Below, piece by piece: positions 35,048-42,879 of a stretch of DNA of 64,000 bases; the first letter of the stretch is position 1, and every line of letters starts with the position of its first letter. Below the pieces are notes generated by a model that was not told the DNA's origin, made no database searches, and worked only from the letters and a program-made list of their open reading frames with translations. The DNA comes from Gammaproteobacteria bacterium. Its GTDB lineage: Bacteria > Pseudomonadota > Gammaproteobacteria > Eutrophobiales > Eutrophobiaceae. Made by a program: the position numbers and the translations under genes. The stretch lies in the NCBI GenBank assembly GCA_028819495.1, contig JAPPLI010000062.1, forward strand, positions 1 through 64,000, in the 5' to 3' direction.

Positions 35048-35764
35048 ATGGGTAAAAAAATCAAGGTCATCTTCCCGGTGCCCCTGAACGAACACACCAG
35101 GGAGTTGATTGAAAACCAGATACCGGCGGAGTATATCCGTCCGGAATTCGATGTGGAATTCGTCGGTTCGAAAAGGCTGATGTCGCTGGCGGACAGCTAT
35201 TACGATACCTATATCATGGACACCATCGTGATCGAGGCCGGGCTCAAAGCCGAGGAAGAGGGCTGCGCCGCGGTCTGCATCAATACGGTCAGCGATTCGG
35301 GCCTGTATGCCCTGCGCTCCCGCCTGAGCATCCCGGTCATCGGTCCGGGGCAGGCGTCGTTCCACATCGCCGCCACCCTGGGACACAGGTTCTCGATCCT
35401 GACCATGTGGCAACCCTGGCTGGCCCTGTACCGCAAGACCCTGAAGGAATACGGCCTGGAACACAAGCTGGCCTCCATCAGGCATATCGATACCCGCCCG
35501 GACGTGCAGGAGTTGCTGACCGGGAAGGAAGAAGTGGTATTCGAGAAGCTGAAGGAACAGGGTCTGCGGGCAATCGAAGAGGACGGCGCCGACGTCATCA
35601 TCCTGGGTTCCACCACCATGCACCAGTCCCACCGTTTCCTGCGCGATAACCTGCCGGCACCCGTCATCAACCCCGGCGTGGTGGCCTACAAACTGTGCGA
35701 AGCCCTGCTGGAGATGGGGCTGACCCACTCGAAACGGGCGTTTCCCTCTCCCGAAACCATCTAG
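35048..35764 (+). CDS. Asp/Glu/hydantoin racemase-family protein lacking the usual cysteines
   Basis: A 238-residue protein with the two-domain racemase fold: 'VIFPVPLNEHTRELIENQIP' at the N-terminus, 'CAAVCINTVSDSGLYALR' (about 76-93) and 'ADVIILGSTTMHQSHRF' (about 181-197). In hydantoin and aspartate racemases the two catalytic cysteines sit in these two loops. Here the first loop has N-T and the second has GSTTM in place of GCTxM. A racemase function is therefore doubtful, and a decarboxylase/isomerase-type or maleate isomerase-like reaction is equally possible. It is divergent from the thiolase operon, with a TATAAT at about 35005 before it. Confidence 0.75.
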   Translation: MGKKIKVIFPVPLNEHTRELIENQIPAEYIRPEFDVEFVGSKRLMSLADSYYDTYIMDTIVIEAGLKAEEEGCAAVCINTVSDSGLYALRSRLSIPVIGPGQASFHIAATLGHRFSILTMWQPWLALYRKTLKEYGLEHKLASIRHIDTRPDVQELLTGKEEVVFEKLKEQGLRAIEEDGADVIILGSTTMHQSHRFLRDNLPAPVINPGVVAYKLCEALLEMGLTHSKRAFPSPETI

Positions 35765-35791
35765 GATGACGCGTTGTTTTAGGGATGAACA

Positions 35792-36226
35792 TTGAGATTG
35801 ACAACTTCAATTACTAATCCTCAATTATCCTCTTTTGAGGAAGTGATTGAGTACCTGAAACTTCATGAGCTTACCGATAGCGCACAGCGTATTGCTTACC
35901 TGTGCGCGGCTGACGACCTGGAAGAAGGGGATGAACCCTTGTCCCTGGAATCCGTTAAAGGCTTTGTTGCCTTCATGCGCCGCTTTGCAGACCTGGGGGA
36001 ACCGTTACTGGGCCTGTCGCCGCAGGGATTTTTGGGTTCTACCTGGCGTATCGCCGACGATAAACATTTATATATCCAATTCCTTAACGCCAACGAGGCG
36101 ATATTTTCATCAGTCAGTCCAAGGGACGTAAGCAGTCGTTTATTTCGGCTGAACGGGCGCGGTTCGCTCCCGGACATTTTGCAAACCCTGCGTGCAAAAG
36201 GCATGGACAACTGGGGAACCTTATAG
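35792..36226 (+). CDS. Uncharacterised protein, first of an orphan pair
   Basis: A 144-residue soluble protein that I cannot assign. It has a helical N-terminus ('SSFEEVIEYLKLHELTDSAQ'), an acidic middle and a C-terminal part with 'LLGLSPQGFLGSTWRIADDK' and 'YIQFLNANEAIFSSV'. The start is a TTG at 35792 with an 'aggga' ribosome site 8 bp upstream; the nearby ATG at 35785 is in another frame. The next small ORF starts on the base after the stop. Codon usage looks less GC-biased than the flanking metabolic genes. Confidence 0.6.
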   Translation: MRLTTSITNPQLSSFEEVIEYLKLHELTDSAQRIAYLCAADDLEEGDEPLSLESVKGFVAFMRRFADLGEPLLGLSPQGFLGSTWRIADDKHLYIQFLNANEAIFSSVSPRDVSSRLFRLNGRGSLPDILQTLRAKGMDNWGTL

Positions 36227-36358
36227 ATGGGCACGCCATTACCCGATGCCGACCACGTGGCAAGATACTGTAAGCCTACTGCCGTACAGGACGGTATACC
36301 CCTTCCAGAAGCCTTCATTCCTCGAAACCGGGAAGAATATATTTCTGTAAATATGTAA
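36227..36358 (+). CDS. Short ORF, probably truncated partner of the preceding gene
   Basis: A 43-residue ORF missed by the track. It begins directly after the preceding stop codon and reads 'DHVARYCKPTAVQ' then 'PLPEAFIPRNREEYISVN'. The pattern resembles the N-terminus of longer hypothetical proteins that open with an H-V-x-R-Y...S-V-N-W-L segment; here the reading frame stops at 'SVNM'. The DUF429-like gene starts 24 bp later. I infer that the rest of this gene was lost by recombination at this point. The intact family size is from memory and not checked. Confidence 0.45.
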   Translation: MGTPLPDADHVARYCKPTAVQDGIPLPEAFIPRNREEYISVNM

Positions 36359-36382
36359 TCCGGTGAATTTAGAGGTTCTCAT

Positions 36383-37609
36383 GTGTTAAAAATGTTCATT
36401 TCTGCCGACTGGAGTAAATGTCCAAATAAAAGAGCTGTCTATACTGCTGACATTACGAACAAGCATCTCCGAAAAAGAGAGTATCCCAATTCTGAAGGTT
36501 GGAATTTGAAATCCTTACTGGAATTGGCCAGAGAACTTTCACGATCTGGCCCGGTATTGATTGGGGTCGATGTAGTATTGGGTGTGCCGCGGGAGTACTG
36601 GGAACTGTTTATGCAAGACGTTCCTGCAGCTAAACCAAATTCATTTGTGCAATGGTTGAGAGGATTTGACCCAAATAGCGATTTTTTTGTCAGTATTTGT
36701 AAATCCCCGGAGAAATGGAGTGTGAGTTGTCCCTGGTTTGAAGTACAGACAGGCACCGGTGGCCTCAAATCTTTTACAACGAAAGTTACTGGTGGCATGA
36801 AACGTCGGCTTGACCTTAAAACGAACGCAAAGCCGGTCTTTGCGGTCAGCGGGATGCCCGGAGTGGTGGGCGGAGCTACTCGGATTTTCTGGCGGGAACT
36901 CGCTGAATGTCTGGCCGCAAACAGACGGGATTTCACAATTTGGCCCTTTGAGGGCACTCTGCCAACTCTTCTCTCCGATTCTGGGATAGTTGTTGCCGAA
37001 ACTTATCCAAGACTTGCTTATGCCGCTGCCTTGTCGGATATTTTGATTACCAGCAAAATCGACATTAGTCATAAGACGAAAAATAAACAAAGAAATTTGG
37101 AAAACATGAATCTGGCGTGTTGTCTTTTGGAGCGCACAAAGTGGGTAGCAGACAAAGAAATAAAACTTGATGACCTTAATTCGGCAAAGCAAAGTGAAGA
37201 TGATTTTGACGCTCTATTTACAGCTGCAGCAGTACTGCGTTGTAGTCTTGAAGATATAGATATCGTTGCTCCAGACTGGGTTGATTCGGAAATAGAAGGA
37301 TCAATGCTACTTGCCGGGCCTGTGAACCCATGTTCGAGTACCAAAAAACTTAAGGAGTGGATGGATGATCAAAAGGCACATATTAGTGAGTTCCGCTCTG
37401 CAATCAAAATACCCTTACAGACCCATGAAAAGAGCATATACCCATGTCCAATCCCCGGATGTGAGAAAGAGTTTCATGGTTCACATAGCGGCTGGGATAC
37501 ACATGTTGCATCACCAAAAAAGCATCCTGGATGGTACCCGGAAATCAGTGATGGTGAGGAACGGAAAAAGTTGTTTAGACAAGACTATAATGACTGGCTA
37601 CAGCGATGA
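36383..37609 (+). CDS. DUF429-like (RNase H-fold) protein with C-terminal C2H2-like finger
   Basis: A 408-residue protein. The N-terminal 'MFISADWSKCPNKRAVYTA', 'VLIGVDVVLGVPREYWE' (about 55-71), 'VVAETYPRLAYAAAL' (about 208-222) and 'QSEDDFDALFTAAAVL' (about 273-288) place acidic residues as in DUF429, a putative nuclease of the RNase H fold. The C-terminus carries 'YPCPIPGCEKEF' followed by two histidines in 'GWDTHVASPKKHPGW', a C2H2-like zinc finger unusual in bacteria. A GTG start at 36383 has an 'agagg' site at good spacing. Activity is unproven. The AT-richer base composition suggests acquisition. Confidence 0.65.
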   Translation: MLKMFISADWSKCPNKRAVYTADITNKHLRKREYPNSEGWNLKSLLELARELSRSGPVLIGVDVVLGVPREYWELFMQDVPAAKPNSFVQWLRGFDPNSDFFVSICKSPEKWSVSCPWFEVQTGTGGLKSFTTKVTGGMKRRLDLKTNAKPVFAVSGMPGVVGGATRIFWRELAECLAANRRDFTIWPFEGTLPTLLSDSGIVVAETYPRLAYAAALSDILITSKIDISHKTKNKQRNLENMNLACCLLERTKWVADKEIKLDDLNSAKQSEDDFDALFTAAAVLRCSLEDIDIVAPDWVDSEIEGSMLLAGPVNPCSSTKKLKEWMDDQKAHISEFRSAIKIPLQTHEKSIYPCPIPGCEKEFHGSHSGWDTHVASPKKHPGWYPEISDGEERKKLFRQDYNDWLQR

Positions 37610-37650
37610 CTCACAGGCAGTCTAGCCAGTGCCCGAAATGCAATACTGAC

Positions 37651-38388
37651 TCAATCAACCAAAGGTCGGAAATCTTCGCTTTGCATCGGTCTATGTTTGC
37701 TCCAGCGTCCTCTCATCTCAATCAGGATGCTTTGCATAGATGATGCAGTCGGGGGATTAACTCGTACTACACGAGCAGAATAATCAGGTGTTTCTGCGAT
37801 TTCTGCAGATAAATCTTTCACAAGATAACGCGGCGCCCACCCAATCATATGGTAGTCTTTCGTCTGGATTTGCAATGCCAATCCGGTTGCGGGATTGGTC
37901 AATTCAAGTGTCAGGTAAAGCTCTTCCCCCGGTTTCAAAAGATTAATTCGATCCTGCGCAGCTTGATTGATACGCCGCCAACCATGCAAAAAGAACCGGC
38001 AAGTAAAGAGTCCGGTGTCGTCCTTCTCGATTTTTGGAAAAACTTCATAGGAGTCAGTTACCCGTCGGCCTCCGTTTACCGCGAGGATCTCAATCGGATC
38101 GCTTTCCCCGGAAAGGTCAAGGCTGTTCAGATAATCGGCGAAGTCGGGTCTTTTGCGGTTCATCACCCTGTTCCTGAATAGTGGGAACAATTCCGAGGAT
38201 TGATAATCTTCCTCCAGTGAGGGAAATTCGACTAGGAGAGGAAATCCCGCTTTCTCTTGCGCGCGCCTTGCCCCCCCGATGTAGCGGAAACGGTATAGAG
38301 GTCGTTCAATATCAGCATCCAATTGTCCTACAGGGAACCACGCCCTGCTGGGATCGTTGTCCTGCCAGGCAAGATATAAGGTCTTCAT
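37651..38388 (-). CDS. HIRAN-domain-like protein paired with HipA-like kinase
   Basis: A 245-residue protein. The N-terminal region, 'LYLAWQDNDPSRAWFPVGQL' and 'YRFRYIGGARRAQEKAGFP', is typical of proteins encoded beside short HipA-like kinases. The C-terminal half ('EELYLTLELTNPATGLALQI', 'MIGWAPRYLV') matches a HIRAN-type fold, a domain that in other proteins binds DNA ends. The gene overlaps the kinase by 4 bp (38385-38388) and is translated after it. I infer a two-protein toxin or regulatory unit; which partner inhibits which is unknown. Confidence 0.65.
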   Translation of the reverse strand: MKTLYLAWQDNDPSRAWFPVGQLDADIERPLYRFRYIGGARRAQEKAGFPLLVEFPSLEEDYQSSELFPLFRNRVMNRKRPDFADYLNSLDLSGESDPIEILAVNGGRRVTDSYEVFPKIEKDDTGLFTCRFFLHGWRRINQAAQDRINLLKPGEELYLTLELTNPATGLALQIQTKDYHMIGWAPRYLVKDLSAEIAETPDYSARVVRVNPPTASSMQSILIEMRGRWSKHRPMQSEDFRPLVD

Positions 38389-39284
38389 TGTCTTGAAAAA
38401 AGCTCTTGTAACTGTTGAAAATTATAACACAACAAGGCGGCTGCGAACTCTTTTGCAGTAGATGACATCCAGCCATGAGGCATGCGGTTTACGATATCTT
38501 TGATAGCTCCAATATCCAGTTTTTCGAGCTTTTGCTTAACCGGAAGGATAACATCCGGATAAGTCCCAATTGCCTGACGTACCAGTCCCAGTGGGCTCGG
38601 CCCACGTTTACTATCCTCCGACCAGTAGATCGCACCGCGTCCTTTATTTGCATAGTTGCCGACACGATTCTCTGTCAGATACATGTCGCGTCTAACATCC
38701 TGAAGTTCCCTGCCCAAAGAGGACGCATGATCAAACGATGGTGCCACAAATCCTTTCCAACTGCCGTCGACGTATCTTCTAAGTATGCCCCAATTCTCGT
38801 GGTGGCGATCCGTGTTCCCAATTAACGCATCCAGAACGATATACTCTGCCAAACGGCGCTTGGCCTCCATTACAGCTACGTTCTCCATAAAAACATTTTC
38901 CATTACTGTCCAGATATTCGTCAGAGTATGATAGGAGTGACCAAATGTTTTATCAGGATCATAGCCCTGGATGAATCTGGCTAACATCTGGTTGCCATGG
39001 ACCAATTCCTGTCCGACGCCTGTAAATGCCCTGCAAATAGACCCTTGCTCATTTCCGAATGTGGCCAATTCCACTTTGGCGCATTCAATATTCAGAAGTA
39101 CTGCAAGTTCGGCTGCAATCTTCTCGGCCCAATGTTCGCCCGTGTTATCTTTTGGAAATTTGAAAAGCCAGTAGCCTTGGGGTTCGCCTGGAAAACGGAA
39201 CCAGAACTTCTTCTTGCTTCCCATATCCTCAGGATCACGAACCCATTCATCCCATACCCCTAAGATTTGGTAAGGCTCAGACAT
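38385..39284 (-). CDS. HipA-like Ser/Thr kinase
   Basis: A 299-residue kinase-like protein. The catalytic loop is 'DALIGNTDRHHENWGILRR' (about 153-171) with the HipA-type N-T-D-R-H-x-x-N, and the metal-binding segment is 'APSFDHASSLGRE' (about 180-192). The N-lobe has 'WLFKFPKDNTGEHWAEKIAA', the expected lysine and glutamate positions. It is shorter than HipA (about 440 aa) and lacks its N-terminal subdomain. That part may be supplied by the HIRAN-like partner. No HipB-like helix-turn-helix protein is adjacent. The target is unknown. Confidence 0.78.
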   Translation of the reverse strand: MSEPYQILGVWDEWVRDPEDMGSKKKFWFRFPGEPQGYWLFKFPKDNTGEHWAEKIAAELAVLLNIECAKVELATFGNEQGSICRAFTGVGQELVHGNQMLARFIQGYDPDKTFGHSYHTLTNIWTVMENVFMENVAVMEAKRRLAEYIVLDALIGNTDRHHENWGILRRYVDGSWKGFVAPSFDHASSLGRELQDVRRDMYLTENRVGNYANKGRGAIYWSEDSKRGPSPLGLVRQAIGTYPDVILPVKQKLEKLDIGAIKDIVNRMPHGWMSSTAKEFAAALLCYNFQQLQELFSRQ

Positions 39285-39320
39285 GGCGACATTCCCGCAT
39301 AGTCTGCTTTATCATAAAAA

Positions 39321-40814
39321 TCACGAGGTTCGCCAGTCTGTCGATTGCTCGAAGGCATGGGCGGCCCGGTAGATGGTCTGTTCAGCATGATACCGGCCCA
39401 CCAGCATCAGGCCCACCGGCAGGCCGTCGACCTGTGCGCAGGGGATGGAGATGGCGGGATGCCCGGTGGCGTTGAACTGGCAGGTGTTCAGGGTATTGCC
39501 GAATGCCGTTTCCATGACCTGGTCGTCACTGGCGTTATCCAGCGACTGCGGGTTTTGCGCGGCCGTAGCAACCGTGGTCGGCAGCAGCAGCAGGTCATAC
39601 CCCTGCAGGGGTCTGTCGTAGCTCGCCCGGAGTTTCCGCACCAGGTTCTTCGACCTGGCGTAATAGCGGCCTTCATACTTCTCAAGGTAGCGGCCCAGCA
39701 GCAGGATCAAGGCTGCGTTGATCGGCATATCGCTTTTTCGGAGGGTCCAGTTGCGCATTGCCGCAGACATTGCGGGCGAATAAACGTCATCATGGTTGAA
39801 CCCTACACCGTTCAGCTTCAGGGTCTGCCATAAACCATCGGTGACCACGCCTCCCCAGACAGCCGGGCCGGTCAGGTGGTCGGGGATGGATATTTCCTCC
39901 ACCGTGGCCCCCAGCGAGGCGAAGTGTGAAGCCGCGGCGCTGACGCATCGATCCACTGCGGGCGCGGAAGACGGCCAGCCGAAACCTTCCTTTACCACGG
40001 CGATCTTCAGCCCTGCCGCCCCCTGTTCCAGGCGGCCGGTGTAGTCCGGCCTGTCGCCTTCTCCGCTGCCGGCCATGACTTCCAGGTACCGGGCATTGTC
40101 GGCAACCGTATCGGTCAGGGGACCGATATGTTCTATGGACGCCTCTATGGGTACGCCACCGCTGAAGGGCACCACGCCCCGGGTCGCTTTCATCCCGACC
40201 ACGCCGGTCCAGCTTGCCGGGATGCGCACCGACCCGCCCTGGTCGGTGCCCAGGGCCATATCCACTTCGCCGGTGGCAACCAGGGCAGCGCTGCCGGAGG
40301 ACGAACCACCGGTGGAATAACCCGGTTTCCGGGGATTCTGCACGATGCCGTTGGTCGAGGTAGCGCTGCCGCCGGACAGGCACAGGTATTCACAGGCGGT
40401 CTTCCCCACTATCTCGGCGCCGGCGTTGAGCAGCCGGTCCACCACTGTTGCGTCGAAATCGGCAACGAGGCCGGCCAATACGTCCGAGCCGTTCGTGAGA
40501 GGCAGGTCCGCGACAAAGATATTGTCCTTGACCGCAACCTTCGTGCCGAGCAAGGGGCCGGTTGCGGCGCCTTTGATATTGCATTTCAGCAGCCAGGCGC
40601 CGTAAGGATTTTCACCCCCCTCGGGATAGTAGTAATCCCGGCCGGAGTAAGCCGAGACCGGCAGTTCGTCATCACAGCGGTCGATAAATTCATAACCTTC
40701 CGCTATGGGCTGCATGTATTCAAGCAGTTTTTCCGCCTTGTTATCGTCCACGGCCAGGTTGAGTTCGGCGGCCAGCCGTTTCAATTCCGCGCTGTCGGGT
40801 AGTTTGAAAGTCAC
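39321..40814 (-). CDS. Amidase (amidase-signature family)
   Basis: A 497-residue amide hydrolase with the Ser-cisSer-Lys triad: lysine in 'GTKVAVKDNIFVAD' (about 87-100), the Gly/Ser-rich 'GYSTGGSSSGSAALVATG' (about 164-181) and the nucleophilic serine in 'ALGTDQGGSVRIPASW' (about 187-202). It is too divergent from GatA-type context to be a tRNA amidotransferase, and gatB/gatC are not present. It lies divergent from the CoA-ligase/HyuA/HyuB operon across about 100 bp and may share its control. The substrate is unknown. Confidence 0.9.
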   Translation of the reverse strand: MTFKLPDSAELKRLAAELNLAVDDNKAEKLLEYMQPIAEGYEFIDRCDDELPVSAYSGRDYYYPEGGENPYGAWLLKCNIKGAATGPLLGTKVAVKDNIFVADLPLTNGSDVLAGLVADFDATVVDRLLNAGAEIVGKTACEYLCLSGGSATSTNGIVQNPRKPGYSTGGSSSGSAALVATGEVDMALGTDQGGSVRIPASWTGVVGMKATRGVVPFSGGVPIEASIEHIGPLTDTVADNARYLEVMAGSGEGDRPDYTGRLEQGAAGLKIAVVKEGFGWPSSAPAVDRCVSAAASHFASLGATVEEISIPDHLTGPAVWGGVVTDGLWQTLKLNGVGFNHDDVYSPAMSAAMRNWTLRKSDMPINAALILLLGRYLEKYEGRYYARSKNLVRKLRASYDRPLQGYDLLLLPTTVATAAQNPQSLDNASDDQVMETAFGNTLNTCQFNATGHPAISIPCAQVDGLPVGLMLVGRYHAEQTIYRAAHAFEQSTDWRTS

Positions 40815-40917
40815 AGATCAGTTCCTCCATTCTGCAGGCGTTTCATTACAGTAATTACTTTACGAGTTAACCTTTACAGGTTAATAATATGTATTAGGGA
40901 ATTATGCAAGCGCCCGC

Positions 40918-42561
40918 TTGAGAAATAATGTGAATAACTATACCAGCCACCTCGATACCTTCGTCCGGGATAATCTGCCGCCGCCGGAGCAGATGCCCGA
41001 TTTTCTGTTCACCACCGACGAGTTGCAGTATCCCGGGCGCCTGAACAGCGCCGCAGAGGTGCTCGATAAAAAGATCGCCCAGGGCTACGGCGCCAAAAAC
41101 GCCCTCCTGACGCCCAACGAGACCTGGAGCTACCGGGACCTGTACGAGAAGTCCAACCGCATCGCCCATGTGCTGGTCGAAGACCTGGGCCTCGTGCCCG
41201 GTAACCGCGTCCTGCTGCGGTCCCCCAACAACCCGATGCTGGTCGCCTGCTGGTTCGGCGTGATAAAAGCCGGCGGTGTGGCCGTTGCCACCATGCCGTT
41301 ACTGCGCAAGCGGGACCTGGAACCGATTATCAACAAGGCGCAGGTCCAGTTCGCATTGTGCGATGAACGTCTTATGGACGAGTTGTCCGGCGCGCTGGAA
41401 ACCACCGGGTTCGTGCAGCGGGCCGTGCAGTTCAACGGTTCCGGAGAGGCCGGCGCGGGGGCGGAACTGGAGCAGCTCATGGCCGCGAGGGAAACCTCTT
41501 TCGATCCGGTCCCAACTGCCAGTGACGACCCTGCAATCATCGCCTTCACCAGCGGCACCACGGGCCAGCCCAAAGGCACGGTGCATTTCCAGCGCGACAT
41601 CATGACCATGTGCATCTGCTGCAACGAATATGTGGTCAAGCCGGATCCTTCCGACATCATTATCGGCAGCCCGCCGGTCGCATTCACCTTCGGTCTCGGG
41701 ATGCTGGTCGGCATGCCCCTGTATGCAGGCGCCAGCGTGGCGCTCCTGGAAGCGGCCCCGCCGCTGGAACTCGCCAGGGCGATTGGCCGCTTCAGTGCGA
41801 CCATCTGCTCGTCCGCGCCGACTGCTTACCGCGCCATCCTGAACCACATCGGCGAGTTCGACCTGAGCAGCCTGAGAAAATCGACCTGCGCCGGCGAAAA
41901 GCTGCCCCTGCCCACGTACGAGGAATGGCTGGCGGCAACCGGGCTCAGGATGATCGATATCTTCGGTTCGACCGAAATGATCCATGTGTTCATTTCTGCG
42001 GTCGGTGACGAGATTCGTCCCGGGGCGTCGGGCAAGGCGATAACCGGTTACCGGGCCTGCATCCTGGATGACCACAACCGGCCCGCGGCGCCGGGCACGC
42101 CGGGCCGCCTGGCGCTGAAAGGCCCGACCGGTTGCAAGTACCTGGCCGACGAACGGCAGAAAAACTACGTGGTCAACGGCTGGAACCTGACCGGGGATGT
42201 CTGCACCATGGACGAAGACGGTTACGTGTGGTACCAGGGGCGCACCGACGACATGATCATCTCATCCGGTTACAACATCTCGGGGGCGGAAGTGGAAGCG
42301 GCGCTGCTGCCGCATCCTGCCGTCAGTGAATGCGGTGTCGTCGGCATCCCGGATGAAGCCCGGGGTATGATCATCAAGGCCTTTGTCGTGCCGGCCGAAG
42401 GTGTCCGGGCATCGGGGCAACTGGCCGGCGAACTGCAGGAGTTCGCAAAACGGACCATTGCGCCGTACAAGTACCCGAGGATGATAGAATTCATTTCGGA
42501 GCTGCCGAAGACCCAGACCGGCAAGATCCAGAGACATAAACTGCGGGCAATGCCCCACTGA
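40918..42561 (+). CDS. Benzoate/aminobenzoate-type CoA ligase
   Basis: A 547-residue AMP-forming ligase. 'IAFTSGTTGQPKGTVHF' (about 203-219) is the ATP loop; 'MIDIFGSTEMIHVFIS', 'DEDGYVWYQGRTDDMIISSG' and 'LPKTQTGKIQRHKL' complete the ANL motifs. The opening ('FVRDNLPPPEQMPDF') and overall layout resemble 2-aminobenzoate, benzoate and benzoylacetate CoA ligases. The start is a TTG at 40918; a GTG at 40930 is possible. As first gene of an operon with HyuA/HyuB-type subunits it may activate the carboxylated product of that enzyme. Confidence 0.88.
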   Translation: MRNNVNNYTSHLDTFVRDNLPPPEQMPDFLFTTDELQYPGRLNSAAEVLDKKIAQGYGAKNALLTPNETWSYRDLYEKSNRIAHVLVEDLGLVPGNRVLLRSPNNPMLVACWFGVIKAGGVAVATMPLLRKRDLEPIINKAQVQFALCDERLMDELSGALETTGFVQRAVQFNGSGEAGAGAELEQLMAARETSFDPVPTASDDPAIIAFTSGTTGQPKGTVHFQRDIMTMCICCNEYVVKPDPSDIIIGSPPVAFTFGLGMLVGMPLYAGASVALLEAAPPLELARAIGRFSATICSSAPTAYRAILNHIGEFDLSSLRKSTCAGEKLPLPTYEEWLAATGLRMIDIFGSTEMIHVFISAVGDEIRPGASGKAITGYRACILDDHNRPAAPGTPGRLALKGPTGCKYLADERQKNYVVNGWNLTGDVCTMDEDGYVWYQGRTDDMIISSGYNISGAEVEAALLPHPAVSECGVVGIPDEARGMIIKAFVVPAEGVRASGQLAGELQEFAKRTIAPYKYPRMIEFISELPKTQTGKIQRHKLRAMPH

Positions 42562-42588
42562 AACAGCATCAACCTGAAGGTGATACAA

Positions 42589-42867
42589 ATGGTTACAGCA
42601 ATCGTGCTAATCAATACCCATCACGGCAGGATCAACGAGGTCGCCGAAGCCCTGGCCGATATACCGGAATTTTCCGAAGTCTACTCCGTGGGCGGCAGTT
42701 ACGACATTGTCGGCATCCTGCGGGTCGAGACCAACGAGGCCATTGCCGACATGGTAACCAGCCGCATGGTAAACATCGAAGGCATTGAAAACACCGAGAC
42801 CATGATCGCCTTCAAGACCTATTCGCGCCACGATCTGGAACAGATATTTTCCATCGGGATGGAATAA
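42589..42867 (+). CDS. Stand-alone Lrp/AsnC ligand-binding (RAM) domain
   Basis: A 92-residue protein consisting only of the effector-binding domain of Lrp/AsnC regulators: 'TAIVLINTHHGRINEVAEAL', 'YSVGGSYDIVGILRVETNE' and 'IEGIENTETMIAFKTYSRHD'. There is no helix-turn-helix. Such proteins form rings and may bind small effectors or modulate full-length Lrp relatives. The ATG at 42589 has an 'aaggtg' site and is preferred to the GTG at 42580. It lies between the CoA ligase and the HyuA-type gene, 12 bp before the latter. Confidence 0.9.
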   Translation: MVTAIVLINTHHGRINEVAEALADIPEFSEVYSVGGSYDIVGILRVETNEAIADMVTSRMVNIEGIENTETMIAFKTYSRHDLEQIFSIGME

Positions 42868-42879
42868 AGCAAGCCAGCT

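Noticed and set aside
35048-35764. Hydantoin racemase (hyuE) name
   Set aside because: The catalytic cysteine positions are not kept, so the specific name is not justified despite hydantoinase-like genes 8 kb away.
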